This document shows positions 1 to 7,522 of a stretch of 47,034 bases of DNA, piece by piece. The DNA is taken from assembly GCF_020829645.1 (NCBI RefSeq), contig NZ_JAIVFS010000066.1, forward strand, positions 1-47,034, written 5' to 3'. The position numbers and the translations under genes are program-made. The notes beneath the pieces were generated by a model. It worked only from the letters and a program-made list of their open reading frames with translations. It was not told where the DNA came from and made no database searches. This DNA comes from Nostoc mirabile CHAB5784. Lineage in GTDB: Bacteria > Cyanobacteriota > Cyanobacteriia > Cyanobacteriales > Nostocaceae. Numbering within the stretch: position 1 is the first letter of the stretch; the number at the start of each line of letters is the position of its first letter.

Positions 1-284
1 TGTGACTTTAGACACTATTAAAATGTACATTCAAAATCAGAACGAAACTTGAAAGGCGAATAAATTCGCCTGCGGCTTACCCCCATAAATAAATTTAGGG
101 GCTTGCACGCCCCGACTTATTTGGTCATTTCCGAAAAATAAGCTGAACAATGCATCAACACTCTACTTGAGTCGCAGATTCTCATTTGAGGCTGCATAAA
201 TACCTGGATACCCAAATATTCATACATCCACATTTTATGTGTGTAAGTGCGATATGATTTTTCCATCTTTTATAAGGGGAGATT
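1..284. other. Non-coding region upstream of parA
   Basis: No convincing gene is seen here. An 8-bp inverted repeat with a 2-nt loop (arms AGGCGAAT/ATTCGCCT, 54-71) is followed by a GC-rich hairpin around 111-126 (GGGG...CCCC). Either could end transcription entering from the left or be a structural plasmid element. If the window is circular, this stretch follows the 5' side of the tnpB fragment at the right end. The partition-like site at 198-232 is listed separately. Confidence 0.5.
198..232 (+). promoter_or_regulatory. Partition-like site / operator upstream of parA
   Basis: The core CCTGGATACCCA (203-214) sits about 70 bp before parA. The surrounding 35 bp closely matches a second copy at 45720-45754, and the core CTGGATACCCAG recurs four times inside the parB-like gene. 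Placement suggests an operator for par autoregulation and/or a centromere site. The role is inferred from position and repetition only. Confidence 0.55.
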
Positions 285-887
285 ATGCCAATCATCTCTC
301 TTAGCTCATTTAAGGGCGGAGTGTCGAAAACAACTTCAGCTATCTGCCTCGCCTCACTGTTTTGTGATGATGGGGCAACCTTAGTTATTGATGCCGATCC
401 GAACCGTTCAGCAACCACTTGGGCCAGACCTGGGGGACTACCATTTCAGGTCTGCGGAGAAAAGGAAGCAGCAAAGTTGATGCGTAAGCAGAAGTTTGAA
501 TTTATAATTTTTGACACTCCTGCCCGCCCTAATGATGTGGAAGTGGAGGATTTAGCAAGGGGCTGTGATCTACTTATCGTTCCAACTCCACCAGACCTGT
601 TGAGCATGGATGCGATGGCACTCATGGCAAAATCCTTGCCCCAAGATACAAACTGGAAAGTCCTACTTACAATGATTCCGCCGCCGCCTCAAAGAGATGG
701 ACAGGAAGCAATGGAAGCACTCTTAACACAAGGTTATCCTGTTTTGAGTCGTGGGATTCGATTTTACAAAGCTTATAAGGATGCGGTGACTAGTGGAGTT
801 CCTGTTTATAAGGTTCGAGGGGGCAAAGTAGCATGGCGGGATTGGACGGAAATAAAAAACGAAGTGATTCAAGCAATAAAAGGGTGA
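285..887 (+). CDS. parA: ParA-type partition ATPase
   Basis: A 200-aa Walker-type ATPase of the ParA/MinD family, the motor that positions plasmid copies on the nucleoid. The deviant Walker A motif KGGVSKTT with its signature lysine lies at residues 10-17. The switch I-like DADPN is at 36-40 and the Walker B strand FIIFDTPA at 73-80. It has no N-terminal DNA-binding extension, so it is the short ParA form (type Ib-like). A good ribosome site (AGGGGAG) precedes the ATG by a few bases. It is translationally coupled to the next gene, whose GTG start overlaps this stop codon. An upstream partition-like site suggests autoregulation by its partner. Confidence 0.93.
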   Translation: MPIISLSSFKGGVSKTTSAICLASLFCDDGATLVIDADPNRSATTWARPGGLPFQVCGEKEAAKLMRKQKFEFIIFDTPARPNDVEVEDLARGCDLLIVPTPPDLLSMDAMALMAKSLPQDTNWKVLLTMIPPPPQRDGQEAMEALLTQGYPVLSRGIRFYKAYKDAVTSGVPVYKVRGGKVAWRDWTEIKNEVIQAIKG

Positions 888-1528
888 GCCGATTTAGTGA
901 GGTCTTAGGGGCAGCCCAAGAAAATACCCAACTACCTGGATACCCAGAAAATCAGCCATCTGAACAGCTAGATACTCAACTAATCGAAGAATCATTAAGC
1001 CAGCCACTTAATGAGGTGAAAAATCAACCACCTGAAAATTTGACAACCCAACTACCTGGATACCCAGAAAATCAGCTATCTGAACAGCTAGATACTCAAC
1101 CAACCGAAGAATCATTAAGCCAGTTACCTGAACAGGTGAAAAGTCAAATATCTGACAACCCAACTGCCCAAACACCTGGATACCCAGAAAATCAGCTATC
1201 TGAACAACTAAAAACCCAGTTACCTGAGAATTCAACCACCCAACAACCTCAACAGCCAGTAACCCGGTCATCTAAACACTTAAAGGATAAAGATAAATTA
1301 GCCAAGCGTGAGAATCCCGACTATACCCAAACCACTTTTCGCATTCCTAAAAAATTGAGCAGGCAGATCAATCGAGTGCTGATGGACTTGGCAGACGAGG
1401 GGGAATATGTGGATAGGAGCGACTTGTTAGAAGAATTAGCCAGTGCATTTATCCGACTAGCTGATGAAGTTGGTGTAGTAGAGGCGTTAGAAAAAGTCAA
1501 AAATCTGGGTACCCAGATGGATGAGTAG
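884..1528 (+). CDS. ParB-like partner with repeats and C-terminal ribbon-helix-helix
   Basis: I place the start at GTG 884, overlapping the parA stop (GTGA), which gives 214 aa. An ATG at 833 also exists but would overlap parA by 55 bp. The N-terminal half is low complexity, rich in Gln, Pro, Glu, Ser and Thr, and built on a repeated ~40-aa unit (PGYPENQ...SEQLDTQ). The C-terminal ~60 residues, from TTFRIPKKLSRQINRVLMDL onward, look like an MetJ/Arc-type ribbon-helix-helix DNA-binding domain. Location and coupling argue for the centromere-binding partner of ParA. It has no ParB/Srx nuclease-like domain, so it is not a canonical ParB. The repeats are unusual because at DNA level they carry the same palindromic core found upstream of parA. 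Confidence 0.75.
   Translation: MSRFSEVLGAAQENTQLPGYPENQPSEQLDTQLIEESLSQPLNEVKNQPPENLTTQLPGYPENQLSEQLDTQPTEESLSQLPEQVKSQISDNPTAQTPGYPENQLSEQLKTQLPENSTTQQPQQPVTRSSKHLKDKDKLAKRENPDYTQTTFRIPKKLSRQINRVLMDLADEGEYVDRSDLLEELASAFIRLADEVGVVEALEKVKNLGTQMDE
931..1190 (+). repeat. 120-bp direct repeats carrying partition-like cores
   Basis: The core CTGGATACCCAG occurs at 936-947, 1056-1067 and 1176-1187, exactly 120 bp apart, each followed by AAAATCAGC and similar sequence. They lie inside the parB-like coding sequence and encode its 40-aa repeats. A fourth core in the same gene is the perfect palindrome CTGGGTACCCAG at 1505-1516. Tandem spacing plus matches outside the gene suggest iterated binding sites rather than purely protein-level repeats. 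Confidence 0.7.
1505..1516. promoter_or_regulatory. Perfect palindromic partition-like core
   Basis: CTGGGTACCCAG is a perfect 12-bp palindrome in the last codons of the parB-like gene. It differs by one base from the cores at 936, 1056, 1176 and 45726. It is probably one more binding site of the same protein. Confidence 0.45.
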
Positions 1529-1655
1529 CTAAGTAAGGCAATCGCACCTAGTCTTACATCACTGGTTAATTAACCTTTTACTGGATGCAGAGAATTGGCT
1601 TCTATGTCATCCTAGAAAACGAGAGTTAATTTGGTGAGTATTTTTGTTGTTAGTA

Positions 1656-1683
1656 TTGACAGGCTTTCCCCTTTTGGTATCTA
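1656..1683 (+). promoter_or_regulatory. Sigma70-type promoter of the RNA-binding protein gene
   Basis: TTGACA at 1656-1661 and TATCTA at 1678-1683 are separated by 16 bp, placing a transcript start near 1690 and leaving a ~50-nt leader before the ATG at 1739. Confidence 0.5.
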
Positions 1684-1738
1684 CAGACTTTTCTCCAAAA
1701 TTTAAATCTCTACACACTAATATTTTTGGAGATAATCA

Positions 1739-2047
1739 ATGTCAATTTATGTAGGCAACCTCTCTTACGAAGTTAAGGAAGATGATATTAAGGGTATTTT
1801 TGCAGAATATGGGACTGTAAAGCGTGTTCAACTACCTACTGACCGCGAAACAGGACAACTACGCGGTTTCGGATTTGTAGAAATGGGAACAGATGCAGAA
1901 GAAGCAGCTGCCATTGAGGGTCTTGATGGTGCTGAGTGGATGGGTCGTGACCTGAAAGTGAATAAGGCTAAACCCAGAGAAGACAGAGGTTCGTCTGGTG
2001 GGAACCGGGGAGGGTACGGTGGGGGCGGTGGACGTAACCGCTACTAA
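1739..2047 (+). CDS. rbp: Single-RRM RNA-binding protein (cyanobacterial Rbp type)
   Basis: A 102-aa protein that is essentially one RNA recognition motif with a glycine-rich tail. RNP2 (IYVGNL) is at residues 3-8 and RNP1 (RGFGFVEM) at 42-49. The tail from about residue 86 alternates Gly with Arg, Ser, Asn and Tyr. This architecture is typical of cyanobacterial Rbp proteins, several of which are cold-induced and bind mRNA. A GGAG ribosome site precedes the ATG, and a separate promoter lies upstream, so it is probably its own transcription unit. Carriage next to a plasmid par operon is less usual than the chromosomal location and suggests an accessory copy. Confidence 0.93.
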   Translation: MSIYVGNLSYEVKEDDIKGIFAEYGTVKRVQLPTDRETGQLRGFGFVEMGTDAEEAAAIEGLDGAEWMGRDLKVNKAKPREDRGSSGGNRGGYGGGGGRNRY

Positions 2048-2108
2048 GAGTTGAAACGAAAAATTTAACTTAGGGATAAAACTGTATCAATTGAAGTTTC
2101 TGAAATTT

Positions 2109-2125
2109 AAGGGCTTCAAACCCTT
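2109..2125 (+). terminator. Weak hairpin after rbp
   Basis: AAGGG (2109-2113) and CCCTT (2121-2125) can pair around a 7-nt loop, 60 bp past the rbp stop. There is no following T-run, so this may be only a weak terminator. Confidence 0.3.
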
Positions 2126-2150
2126 GCTGTATCATCCCATTCACGCACTT

Positions 2151-2753
2151 TTAAATCAATCTACTCACAACATATAAAAATAAAATAATACAAATGACTA
2201 TTGCTACTAAAAATAAAAAATTATTATTGAAAACTTTACCTAAAACAGTGGGTTCCCTTTTCTTAATTTTCTTCTTCTTGTTTTTCTCCCCGACTATGCC
2301 TTGTCTCAACCGATTGTGAGGTTCATATCGTCTGGATATTAAATATTTTGGGATTTCCTCTCTCTCTTGACTTGCACGTTCAATATCTCTAGGAATTATA
2401 GGCAAAGAAACATTTAGTTTTTTCTGATGTTGACCGTAATCCTGATAATTATTTGGTATTGGCGCTACATTACTACGCTCCATTAACTGAATAACTTGTT
2501 GCAAATATGCGTTCTTTGTAAATTCAAACCACTCCCTATAAACATTAAATGACTTACAAGCTTGATGAATCTCTTTCTCTACTTTGTAAACGTCAGTAAC
2601 AAACACATAATGAATGAGTTTCAACGGGTAGGGACTTTGACGGCTATTCAGTTCTTTTAATCTTTCCTCTGGTGTCCGTGGTGCTACAGTTAGCCCTATT
2701 TTGTATCTATATGTGCCTACACTATGAATTAAATAAATGTACCCTGGTTTCAT
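2151..2753 (-). CDS. T5orf172/MUG113-type GIY-YIG domain protein with C-terminal membrane anchor
   Basis: 200 aa. Residues 4-22 (GYIYLI...YKIGLT) and the following ERLKELNSRQSPYPLKLIH, VEKEIH and REWFEF segments match the T5orf172-type branch of the GIY-YIG superfamily, seen in phage and mobile-element proteins. A basic Lys-rich stretch near residues 155-170 precedes a single hydrophobic helix (about 176-199, ending VVSRLI), so the domain may be tethered to the membrane. That fusion is uncommon for a nuclease. Substrate and activity are not known. It is convergent with rbp. Confidence 0.75.
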   Translation of the reverse strand: MKPGYIYLIHSVGTYRYKIGLTVAPRTPEERLKELNSRQSPYPLKLIHYVFVTDVYKVEKEIHQACKSFNVYREWFEFTKNAYLQQVIQLMERSNVAPIPNNYQDYGQHQKKLNVSLPIIPRDIERASQEREEIPKYLISRRYEPHNRLRQGIVGEKNKKKKIKKREPTVLGKVFNNNFLFLVAIVICIILFLYVVSRLI

Positions 2754-2773
2754 TATTGTATCTCTGTTCGTAG

Positions 2774-2917
2774 TTATTCTAAAGCTGCAATCGCGTCTGC
2801 AACTGTAAAATCTGGTGAATATTTTACCTTTTTGTAGTCGGGATGCTGTTTGATTTGCTTTAAAATTAATTATGATTGATTAAGTAAATCAGTTAGCTTA
2901 ATGAAATCTCTAGCCAT
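2774..2917 (-). pseudogene. Small gene broken by one stop codon (possible)
   Basis: Reading the minus strand from ATG at 2917 gives MARDFIKLTDLLNQS, a TAA, then an in-frame continuation with sensible composition (ILKQIKQHPDYKKVKYSPDF and onward, ending AIAALE) to a stop at 2774. The second half recalls short Ile/Lys/His-rich proteins elsewhere in the window (gene at 26968), but that likeness is weak. The rest of 2754-3085 shows no gene. Confidence 0.3.
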
Positions 2918-3085
2918 AATTAATTCTTAAAAATAATAGGTTTACCATTGAAGTCTTTGTAAATATCTCTGGTCTTAGCTAACTTGGTAAACTTACCTTG
3001 TATTCCTCTAGTTCGTTACCATCTGCATCTACTAGACTAAGGAATATGCTTATACTGAAAATTTATTTAATATGAATATAAATAT

Positions 3086-3463
3086 ATGGTTCAACGTCTT
3101 GAAGAAATTTTAGGGAACTCAATTACTGAATATACTCCCAACGCGGTCAAATTTCAGAGTTTATCTTTAGAATCATTAGAGCAAGTTATTCAATCAGGCT
3201 ATACTACACTAGATACTCATTTTAATGCTGCTCCATCAGTCGGTTCATTTATTGAATTTGGACAACGTTGCAAAATATTAGAAGCGACAGCGATTTTTGA
3301 TGGTGTAGTCATCAATGATACAGACGGCCCGAATTTGGTGATTGATGCAATTACAGTTAAAGGGGTGAAAGACTTAGACTTTGCAGGTGAATTTGTAAAA
3401 TTTGTGTGGGGTTGCGATGAATTAGAGATTAATTCTCAACAGTTATATGCTTGGTGGGATTAA
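3086..3463 (+). CDS. Hypothetical protein, 125 aa
   Basis: I do not recognise a family. It is a soluble, acidic protein with alternating hydrophobic segments (ATAIFDGVVIND, LVIDAITVKGV) suggesting a mostly beta fold, ending with a Trp pair. No Shine-Dalgarno sequence is obvious before the ATG. The 3' end overlaps the end of the convergent truncated GIY-YIG gene by 35 bp. Confidence 0.6.
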   Translation: MVQRLEEILGNSITEYTPNAVKFQSLSLESLEQVIQSGYTTLDTHFNAAPSVGSFIEFGQRCKILEATAIFDGVVINDTDGPNLVIDAITVKGVKDLDFAGEFVKFVWGCDELEINSQQLYAWWD

Positions 3464-3644
3464 CTGTTTCCTCTACTGAAATCAGGTTTGTAGTAAAGAG
3501 CTTAATGAATTGCGTTCTTCCAATGTAAAGAACCTGACCTTTGCTATCACATACAAAGTAAATAGCTGCCAAATTAGGTAACTGCTCTTTTTCTAATAAG
3601 TAAACTGATGGCAGGGTAGACAGGTCAATATCTTCAATTAACAT
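3429..3644 (-). pseudogene. Truncated GIY-YIG nuclease N-terminus
   Basis: 71 aa containing the start of a GIY-YIG domain: AIYFVCDSKGQVLYIGRT, where the second motif (LYIG) and first catalytic Arg (R of GRT) are present. It then runs into unrelated sequence and stops before the conserved Glu and Asn of the fold. The N-terminus (about 30 residues before the motif, PSVYLLEKEQLPNLAAIYFV) has the same layout as the full-length GIY-YIG gene at 43729-44721. It is most likely a relic or domain-minimal remnant. Confidence 0.6.
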
Positions 3645-3661
3645 CTCTCAATAATAATTGG

Positions 3662-3689
3662 TTTACTTATACTAATTAGTATAAGTAAA
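3662..3689. promoter_or_regulatory. Perfect 28-bp palindrome
   Basis: The left arm TTTACTTATACTAA is followed without a spacer by its exact reverse complement. It sits just upstream of the truncated GIY-YIG gene start. It could be an operator, a recombinase site, or a cruciform-forming relic of a mobile element end. Confidence 0.7.
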
Positions 3690-3694
3690 AAATA

Positions 3695-3711
3695 ACCCCA
3701 TTTAGTGGGGT
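3695..3711. terminator. Hairpin between divergently placed units
   Basis: ACCCCA and TGGGGT pair around a 5-nt loop directly after the 28-bp palindrome. No clear T-tract follows on the plus strand. It may act as a terminator for the minus-strand gene at 3850. Confidence 0.4.
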
Positions 3712-3849
3712 AAATGATGTCCTTCATTTTCTCAAAAGGGCATAAGAGATTAATTGTAGTTCAGCATAAGGCTTTCTGTATATATGACCATCTTACAATC
3801 AGCAAGTCTTGATGTCTTGAGTGATCACTAAATCTTCAAGATTACTTCA

Positions 3850-4539
3850 TTACAACTGCTCAATCAGAACGCTATTTACTCCCATTGGCAGCTTTTTCAA
3901 ATCCTCAATCCGACAGCACCCCCGCTTCCATAGCTGTCTTTGGTTTTTATCTACAGGATGGTAATAAGCCCAAATACTTCTATCTGGTGCTGAATATAAG
4001 GATATAATAAAAACCGTTTGTGTACCAAAGTTACCTGTACTTACCTCAATTTTTTCTTTGACAGTAAACGTCTGTCCTGAACTATTAGTTGCTGTTGATA
4101 ATTTTTTATAGGCTGGTTTTTTCACTAATTGCGGTTGCTCTGTTTCTATCTCTGATTGCTCATGTTCACCAGAGGTATTTTCAATATTTGCAGTTGATTC
4201 TGATGAATTAACTAGTGCTGTCTCTAAGATTTGGGGTACATCTGACTGTTCATTATCTACTTTTATTGTTTGAGATATAGCATCATCAGTCAGGACAGGA
4301 CTACTGTTTAATTCTGAAACTTCAATGCTTTGACTCTGGTTATTATTTACTTCTAACTCAGCCTCAACTGGTTGATTTTCTGTTGGTACACTAGTTGATG
4401 CTGAGTCAGTTTGTGCAGAATTATTATCGTCTGTGGCAGTAGATTTTTGCTTGACGACACGTAAAATAGCTGGCTTGGTTGGCGTGGCTTCTTCTTTTGA
4501 TAGTGAACTATTCGTCTTAGGAGATTTACGTTTAGGCAT
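3850..4539 (-). CDS. Hypothetical protein, long disordered N-terminus and small C-terminal domain
   Basis: 229 aa. A basic start (PKRKSPK) is followed by ~120 residues of low-complexity Ser/Thr/Glu/Asn/Gln sequence. An ordered C-terminal segment of about 85 residues follows, with KLSTATNSSGQTFTVKEKIE, FIISLYSAPDRSIWAYYHPV and a final CCRIEDLKKLP. No family is recognised. A disordered acidic linker ending in a compact domain resembles protein-interaction adaptors or SSB-like tails, but nothing proves this. It may share a transcript with the genes at 4623 and 5472, all on the minus strand. Confidence 0.6.
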   Translation of the reverse strand: MPKRKSPKTNSSLSKEEATPTKPAILRVVKQKSTATDDNNSAQTDSASTSVPTENQPVEAELEVNNNQSQSIEVSELNSSPVLTDDAISQTIKVDNEQSDVPQILETALVNSSESTANIENTSGEHEQSEIETEQPQLVKKPAYKKLSTATNSSGQTFTVKEKIEVSTGNFGTQTVFIISLYSAPDRSIWAYYHPVDKNQRQLWKRGCCRIEDLKKLPMGVNSVLIEQL

Positions 4540-4622
4540 AATAATTTATTGGCAGCAATGCACTCTTAAACGTTGATTAAATCAGCAATTGAGCAGGAAA
4601 TGACTGCACTTTTTCTGTAGGA

Positions 4623-5276
4623 TTAGCCCTCAGTAGTATCTTCAGTTGTGCTGGTTGAGATATCTTCAGTTGAAGATTGCTCACGACCGGGAAATTTAAT
4701 GCACTCCCCTGATTGAATTACTAAGCTAGCCCCGACACGTCGCACATTAAAATTCCAGAATTTCTTAATCGAATTTGATGGTAAAAATCCGATTAGTCTT
4801 AGTTGGAAATCTTTGGGTGGTTCAAAGTCTCTCTGAGGTTTTTGGTGAATTTTAACGAGTACTATCCCTTGTTCTAAGTCTTGATATACAACTAATCCTT
4901 GTACAGAAAAGTTATCAGCTACTAACTGCAATTCGCTTTTTACTGAGTCGGTATATTCTTTTTCGTTGCGAACATTTATCAAAGTCACCCGAAGTTTAGT
5001 CGGAGAATCTTTGAATGGTGTTCTGGGGTAAACAGTCCAGAGGTATTCAAGTGATAAATCAAGTTGAGATTGTTGAACTAATTTCGATGCTCTCTTAGCA
5101 AGGTTTGTCTCAAGCATTACACCGTCAGCAGTTATTAGTTGTCCTTGATAAATAAGCGACTCACTGGGTACATACTTTCCCCAAAGCCGACCAATTGCAC
5201 GATATTCTAGTGGCTCTGTCGGTCTTAACTGGTGATTATTAACTAATAACTGCTGTGTATCGTTCGTAATTGTCAT
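4623..5276 (-). CDS. Hypothetical protein, 217 aa
   Basis: Soluble protein without recognised motifs. It has a run of beta-prone segments (YRAIGRLWGKYVPS, LIYQGQLITADGVMLET, LRVTLINVRNE, GLVVYQDLEQGIVLVKIH, FQLRLIGFLPSN) that would suit an OB-fold or similar barrel, and a Ser/Thr/Glu-rich acidic tail. It lies upstream of the gene at 3850, same strand, 83 bp apart. A nucleic-acid-binding role would fit the fold guess but is not shown. Confidence 0.6.
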   Translation of the reverse strand: MTITNDTQQLLVNNHQLRPTEPLEYRAIGRLWGKYVPSESLIYQGQLITADGVMLETNLAKRASKLVQQSQLDLSLEYLWTVYPRTPFKDSPTKLRVTLINVRNEKEYTDSVKSELQLVADNFSVQGLVVYQDLEQGIVLVKIHQKPQRDFEPPKDFQLRLIGFLPSNSIKKFWNFNVRRVGASLVIQSGECIKFPGREQSSTEDISTSTTEDTTEG

Positions 5277-5471
5277 GCGGACAAAGTTAAAATCTGTAAT
5301 TTTTTGAATTGCTTTTATGATTGTAAACTGCGGCTCCCACTAAGATATTCTTCTTTCAATCTACTCCAAAAGCCTTAAGTATCTTTAATGGGAGCTTATA
5401 CCCAAAGATGAACAACTGCCTTAGCATCCACGCTCTCCATAAATTGAACATGAATGCTTGAGACACGTATA

Positions 5472-5795
5472 TTAACTTGAGCCAGCATCAGCTACAGCAA
5501 CCCCTACATCTGGTTTGACTTCCTTTGCTTTTTTCTCGAAAATTTGAATTCCTGCGTCAATGATCTCAAAACCGTTAGAAGTTCGTTGGCCAAGCTTGCC
5601 CGATACAGCCCCAGCCCAGTCTGCGAATTCCGAGGCGCTAGTTTCAGCCTTGCGCCAACTTTTGGCATTAACTTGAGCAGTAAAGACTATACCATTCTGA
5701 TCAGTCAACTCGATTGCAACTTTTTTATTCTCGGCTGGTGTAGCTGTTGGCAGTGAGCCGCTAAATTTTATTGTCACTTCGCTTTTGGCTTCCAT
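5472..5795 (-). CDS. Hypothetical protein, 107 aa
   Basis: Small soluble protein. The first half is beta-rich (VTIKFSGSLPT, KKVAIELTDQNGIVFTAQVN) and the second half helical, ending in a flexible Ala/Val/Asp tail. The start is supported by a purine-rich AGGGGTAAGG just upstream. It probably heads the minus-strand set 5472-4623-3850. No function can be named. Confidence 0.5.
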   Translation of the reverse strand: MEAKSEVTIKFSGSLPTATPAENKKVAIELTDQNGIVFTAQVNAKSWRKAETSASEFADWAGAVSGKLGQRTSNGFEIIDAGIQIFEKKAKEVKPDVGVAVADAGSS

Positions 5796-5943
5796 ACCTT
5801 ACCCCTAGCTCATCATCAATTTCATTTTTCCCGCTCCTGATTTTATCTTGGATTAGGTTGACCACAAGATGCGCGATCGCTTGGCTATCGTAGTTGATCA
5901 CTTTCAAAGTAAACGTTGAGCATTCGGCTTGAAACAGAACCAA
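5761..5943 (-). CDS. Doubtful small ORF, 60 aa
   Basis: TTG-initiated reading frame overlapping the 5' end of the 107-aa gene by 35 bp. It contains a GCGATCGC site and a plausible helical middle (AIAHLVVNLIQDKIRSG), but has no ATG and no clear ribosome site. It may be a remnant. Confidence 0.25.
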   Translation of the reverse strand: MVLFQAECSTFTLKVINYDSQAIAHLVVNLIQDKIRSGKNEIDDELGVRYGSQKRSDNKI

Positions 5944-6143
5944 GACTCAACATTAAAAAAACAAAATCCACAAAAAAAATTTACCCCTGTTTTTGACCCT
6001 TTTTTTGTCTAGCTAATTGATAATTACTCTCAAGATGAACCGCCCAAACCGTGATTATTGACACATTTATCAAGAAATATTACAGTTTTGGCACTAGTTT
6101 ATTGATTTGACTAAATTCGTGAATCTAAGATAAAACCTCCAAA

Positions 6144-6330
6144 TTCCCAATTCTTACCAACTACATTCAACATCTCCCAATATCTATCCAACATCTCCCA
6201 AATCTCCAATTTTTTCTTACCTTTTTACACCTTTTACATCATCCAGTCACAAAATTCTCATTAGCTCAAAAATTCCCAATAAATCCGAACAGTTCCCAAG
6301 ACTTGTTAGAAGTCTCCCATTATTTCCCAA
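6144..6330. repeat. Phased TCCCAA repeats (iteron-like)
   Basis: YTCCCAA-type hexamers end at 6150, 6180, 6201, 6279, 6299, (6319, CCCAT) and 6330, with spacings of 30, 21, 78, 20, 20 and 11 bp. Most are near whole helical turns. Two share the longer form CATCTCCCAA. They lie in a 780-bp gene-free, AT-rich stretch (5944-6726). Such phased short repeats are typical of Rep or regulator binding arrays, so this is a candidate replication origin. No Rep initiator gene is adjacent. Confidence 0.4.
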
Positions 6331-6388
6331 TAATTGGTCAATTATTGAGAAAATCGCTTAAAAGCTTTTAAGCTCTGTAATCCATCTT

Positions 6389-6428
6389 TTTCTGACGCAC
6401 AGTACGCCATATTTGGCGGAAAGTTTTT
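6389..6428 (+). repeat. Left copy of a 40-bp inverted repeat
   Basis: It begins TTTCTGACGCACAGTACGCC and is repeated in reverse orientation at 15238-15277 with one mismatch over 40 bp. It contains an internal inverted repeat (CGCCA/TGGCG, 4-nt spacer). The pair brackets the mobilisation and STAND genes. Confidence 0.85.
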
Positions 6429-6726
6429 GAGGGTCAAAATTGAAAAGCAGAAGCCGAAGCAACAGTCATCAACAAATACTACTGAAAAACTACACAATCA
6501 CGACAAAAGCCACCGATGAATTCACCCCTCTTTTCACAAACGTATTACGGGGGGTAATACCAATTCACAATTCACAATTCGCTTTTTCGCCCATTCGCAA
6601 TTAAAAAACTTAGATGCAGCAAAGCTTTCAGGGGTTACATCTGTATCAGATTTTTCGTGAAATGGTATAAGAGGGGTGTTTGAGGAAATGCCTTGGCAAT
6701 TGAAGAAATGAGCTTTTTCTCAACTA

Positions 6727-7203
6727 CTACTCGACACCAAACAGCTTGTTGATCTGTTTCATTTCCGGTGACAGTTCTAGTTCCATCAAATCGTCAGTGT
6801 CTTCATCTAAGGTTTGGTCATCGTCATCCGAGGTGGACACCCGGATTTGCTGTGAATTCAAGTTTTCATTATTTTTAGTGGGATTCACAGTTTCAGGAGA
6901 AGTACTAAAAAGTGTTGTGTCGGATGAAGGTAATTTTTCTATCGCTCCAATCCTTCTAATGGTGGCAAGTTTTCCCTCTAGTTTCTCAATCGCAGACCAA
7001 CAAGCTTTGACTAACTCATCATTTGTGACTTTACCTTCTAACGCTTCAGGCAACCAAAAAGCAGTTAGAGCTTCCATTGAAAATTCAGTCGCGGCTTTAT
7101 TAGAGGGATGGTTCAACAAATATTCAATGACCTTGCCCTCCCAAGAATTAGATTTGCGTTTTATTCTCGGCAACTCAACATCTTTGTAGCGTGGTGCGCT
7201 CAT
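6727..7203 (-). CDS. Hypothetical protein divergent from relaxase (possible mobilisation accessory)
   Basis: I choose ATG 7203, preceded by TTAGGAGACAC, giving 158 aa starting MSAPRYKDVELP. A frame to 7284 is open but lacks a ribosome site. The N-terminal ~90 residues are basic and helical (IKRKSNSWEGKVIEYLLNH, AIEKLEGKLATIRRIG), and the remainder is acidic with a run of Asp/Glu (DDDDQTLDEDTDD). No family is recognised. It is divergent from the relaxase across the probable oriT, where relaxosome accessory proteins are usually encoded, so a DNA-bending or oriT-binding role is a reasonable guess. Confidence 0.6.
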   Translation of the reverse strand: MSAPRYKDVELPRIKRKSNSWEGKVIEYLLNHPSNKAATEFSMEALTAFWLPEALEGKVTNDELVKACWSAIEKLEGKLATIRRIGAIEKLPSSDTTLFSTSPETVNPTKNNENLNSQQIRVSTSDDDDQTLDEDTDDLMELELSPEMKQINKLFGVE

Positions 7204-7263
7204 GTGTCTCCTAAGTAATAGACGGATTATCGTAGCACAAAACACCAGTATGTTTTTGAGGTT

Positions 7264-7400
7264 TATAGTGGTGTTAATGAGCATTATAGTGGTGTTAATG
7301 AGTTTAAAAGAGGTGCAAAAAATTGCTAAAAATTCCAGCCCGGAAAATAATAACGAGTATTATAGTGGTATAAATGAGTTTTTTAGTGGTATTAGGGGAG
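7264..7400 (+). repeat. oriT: Four TAGTGG(T)GTTA-type direct repeats, probable oriT/nic region
   Basis: TATAGTGGTGTTAATGAG occurs at 7264-7281 and 7285-7302 (21-bp period). A second pair, TATAGTGGTATAAATGAG (7361-7378) and TTTAGTGGTATTAGGGGAG (7382-7400), also has a 21-bp period. They lie upstream of a MobV-type relaxase. From memory, the pMV158 (MobV) nick site reads TAGTGTG/TTA, which TAGTGGTGTTA resembles closely. The nick position itself is not visible. Confidence 0.5.
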
Positions 7401-7522
7401 AAAACCGATTTATTGCGCCAAATCTGCCTGCAAAGCTTACACAGCAAGGTTTTCGTCGGTTGGAGGGGACTACCACCAAAAATTTTCGGCAGGGTGTACC
7501 AAGTTGTTACCATACTCACTAT

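Noticed and set aside
1008..1271. Minus-strand 87-aa repetitive protein
   Set aside because: Antisense of the parB-like repeats, with no ribosome site.
6541..6600. AATTCACAATTCACAATTC tract as repeat element
   Set aside because: Short simple repeat common in cyanobacterial intergenic DNA; nothing else supports an element.
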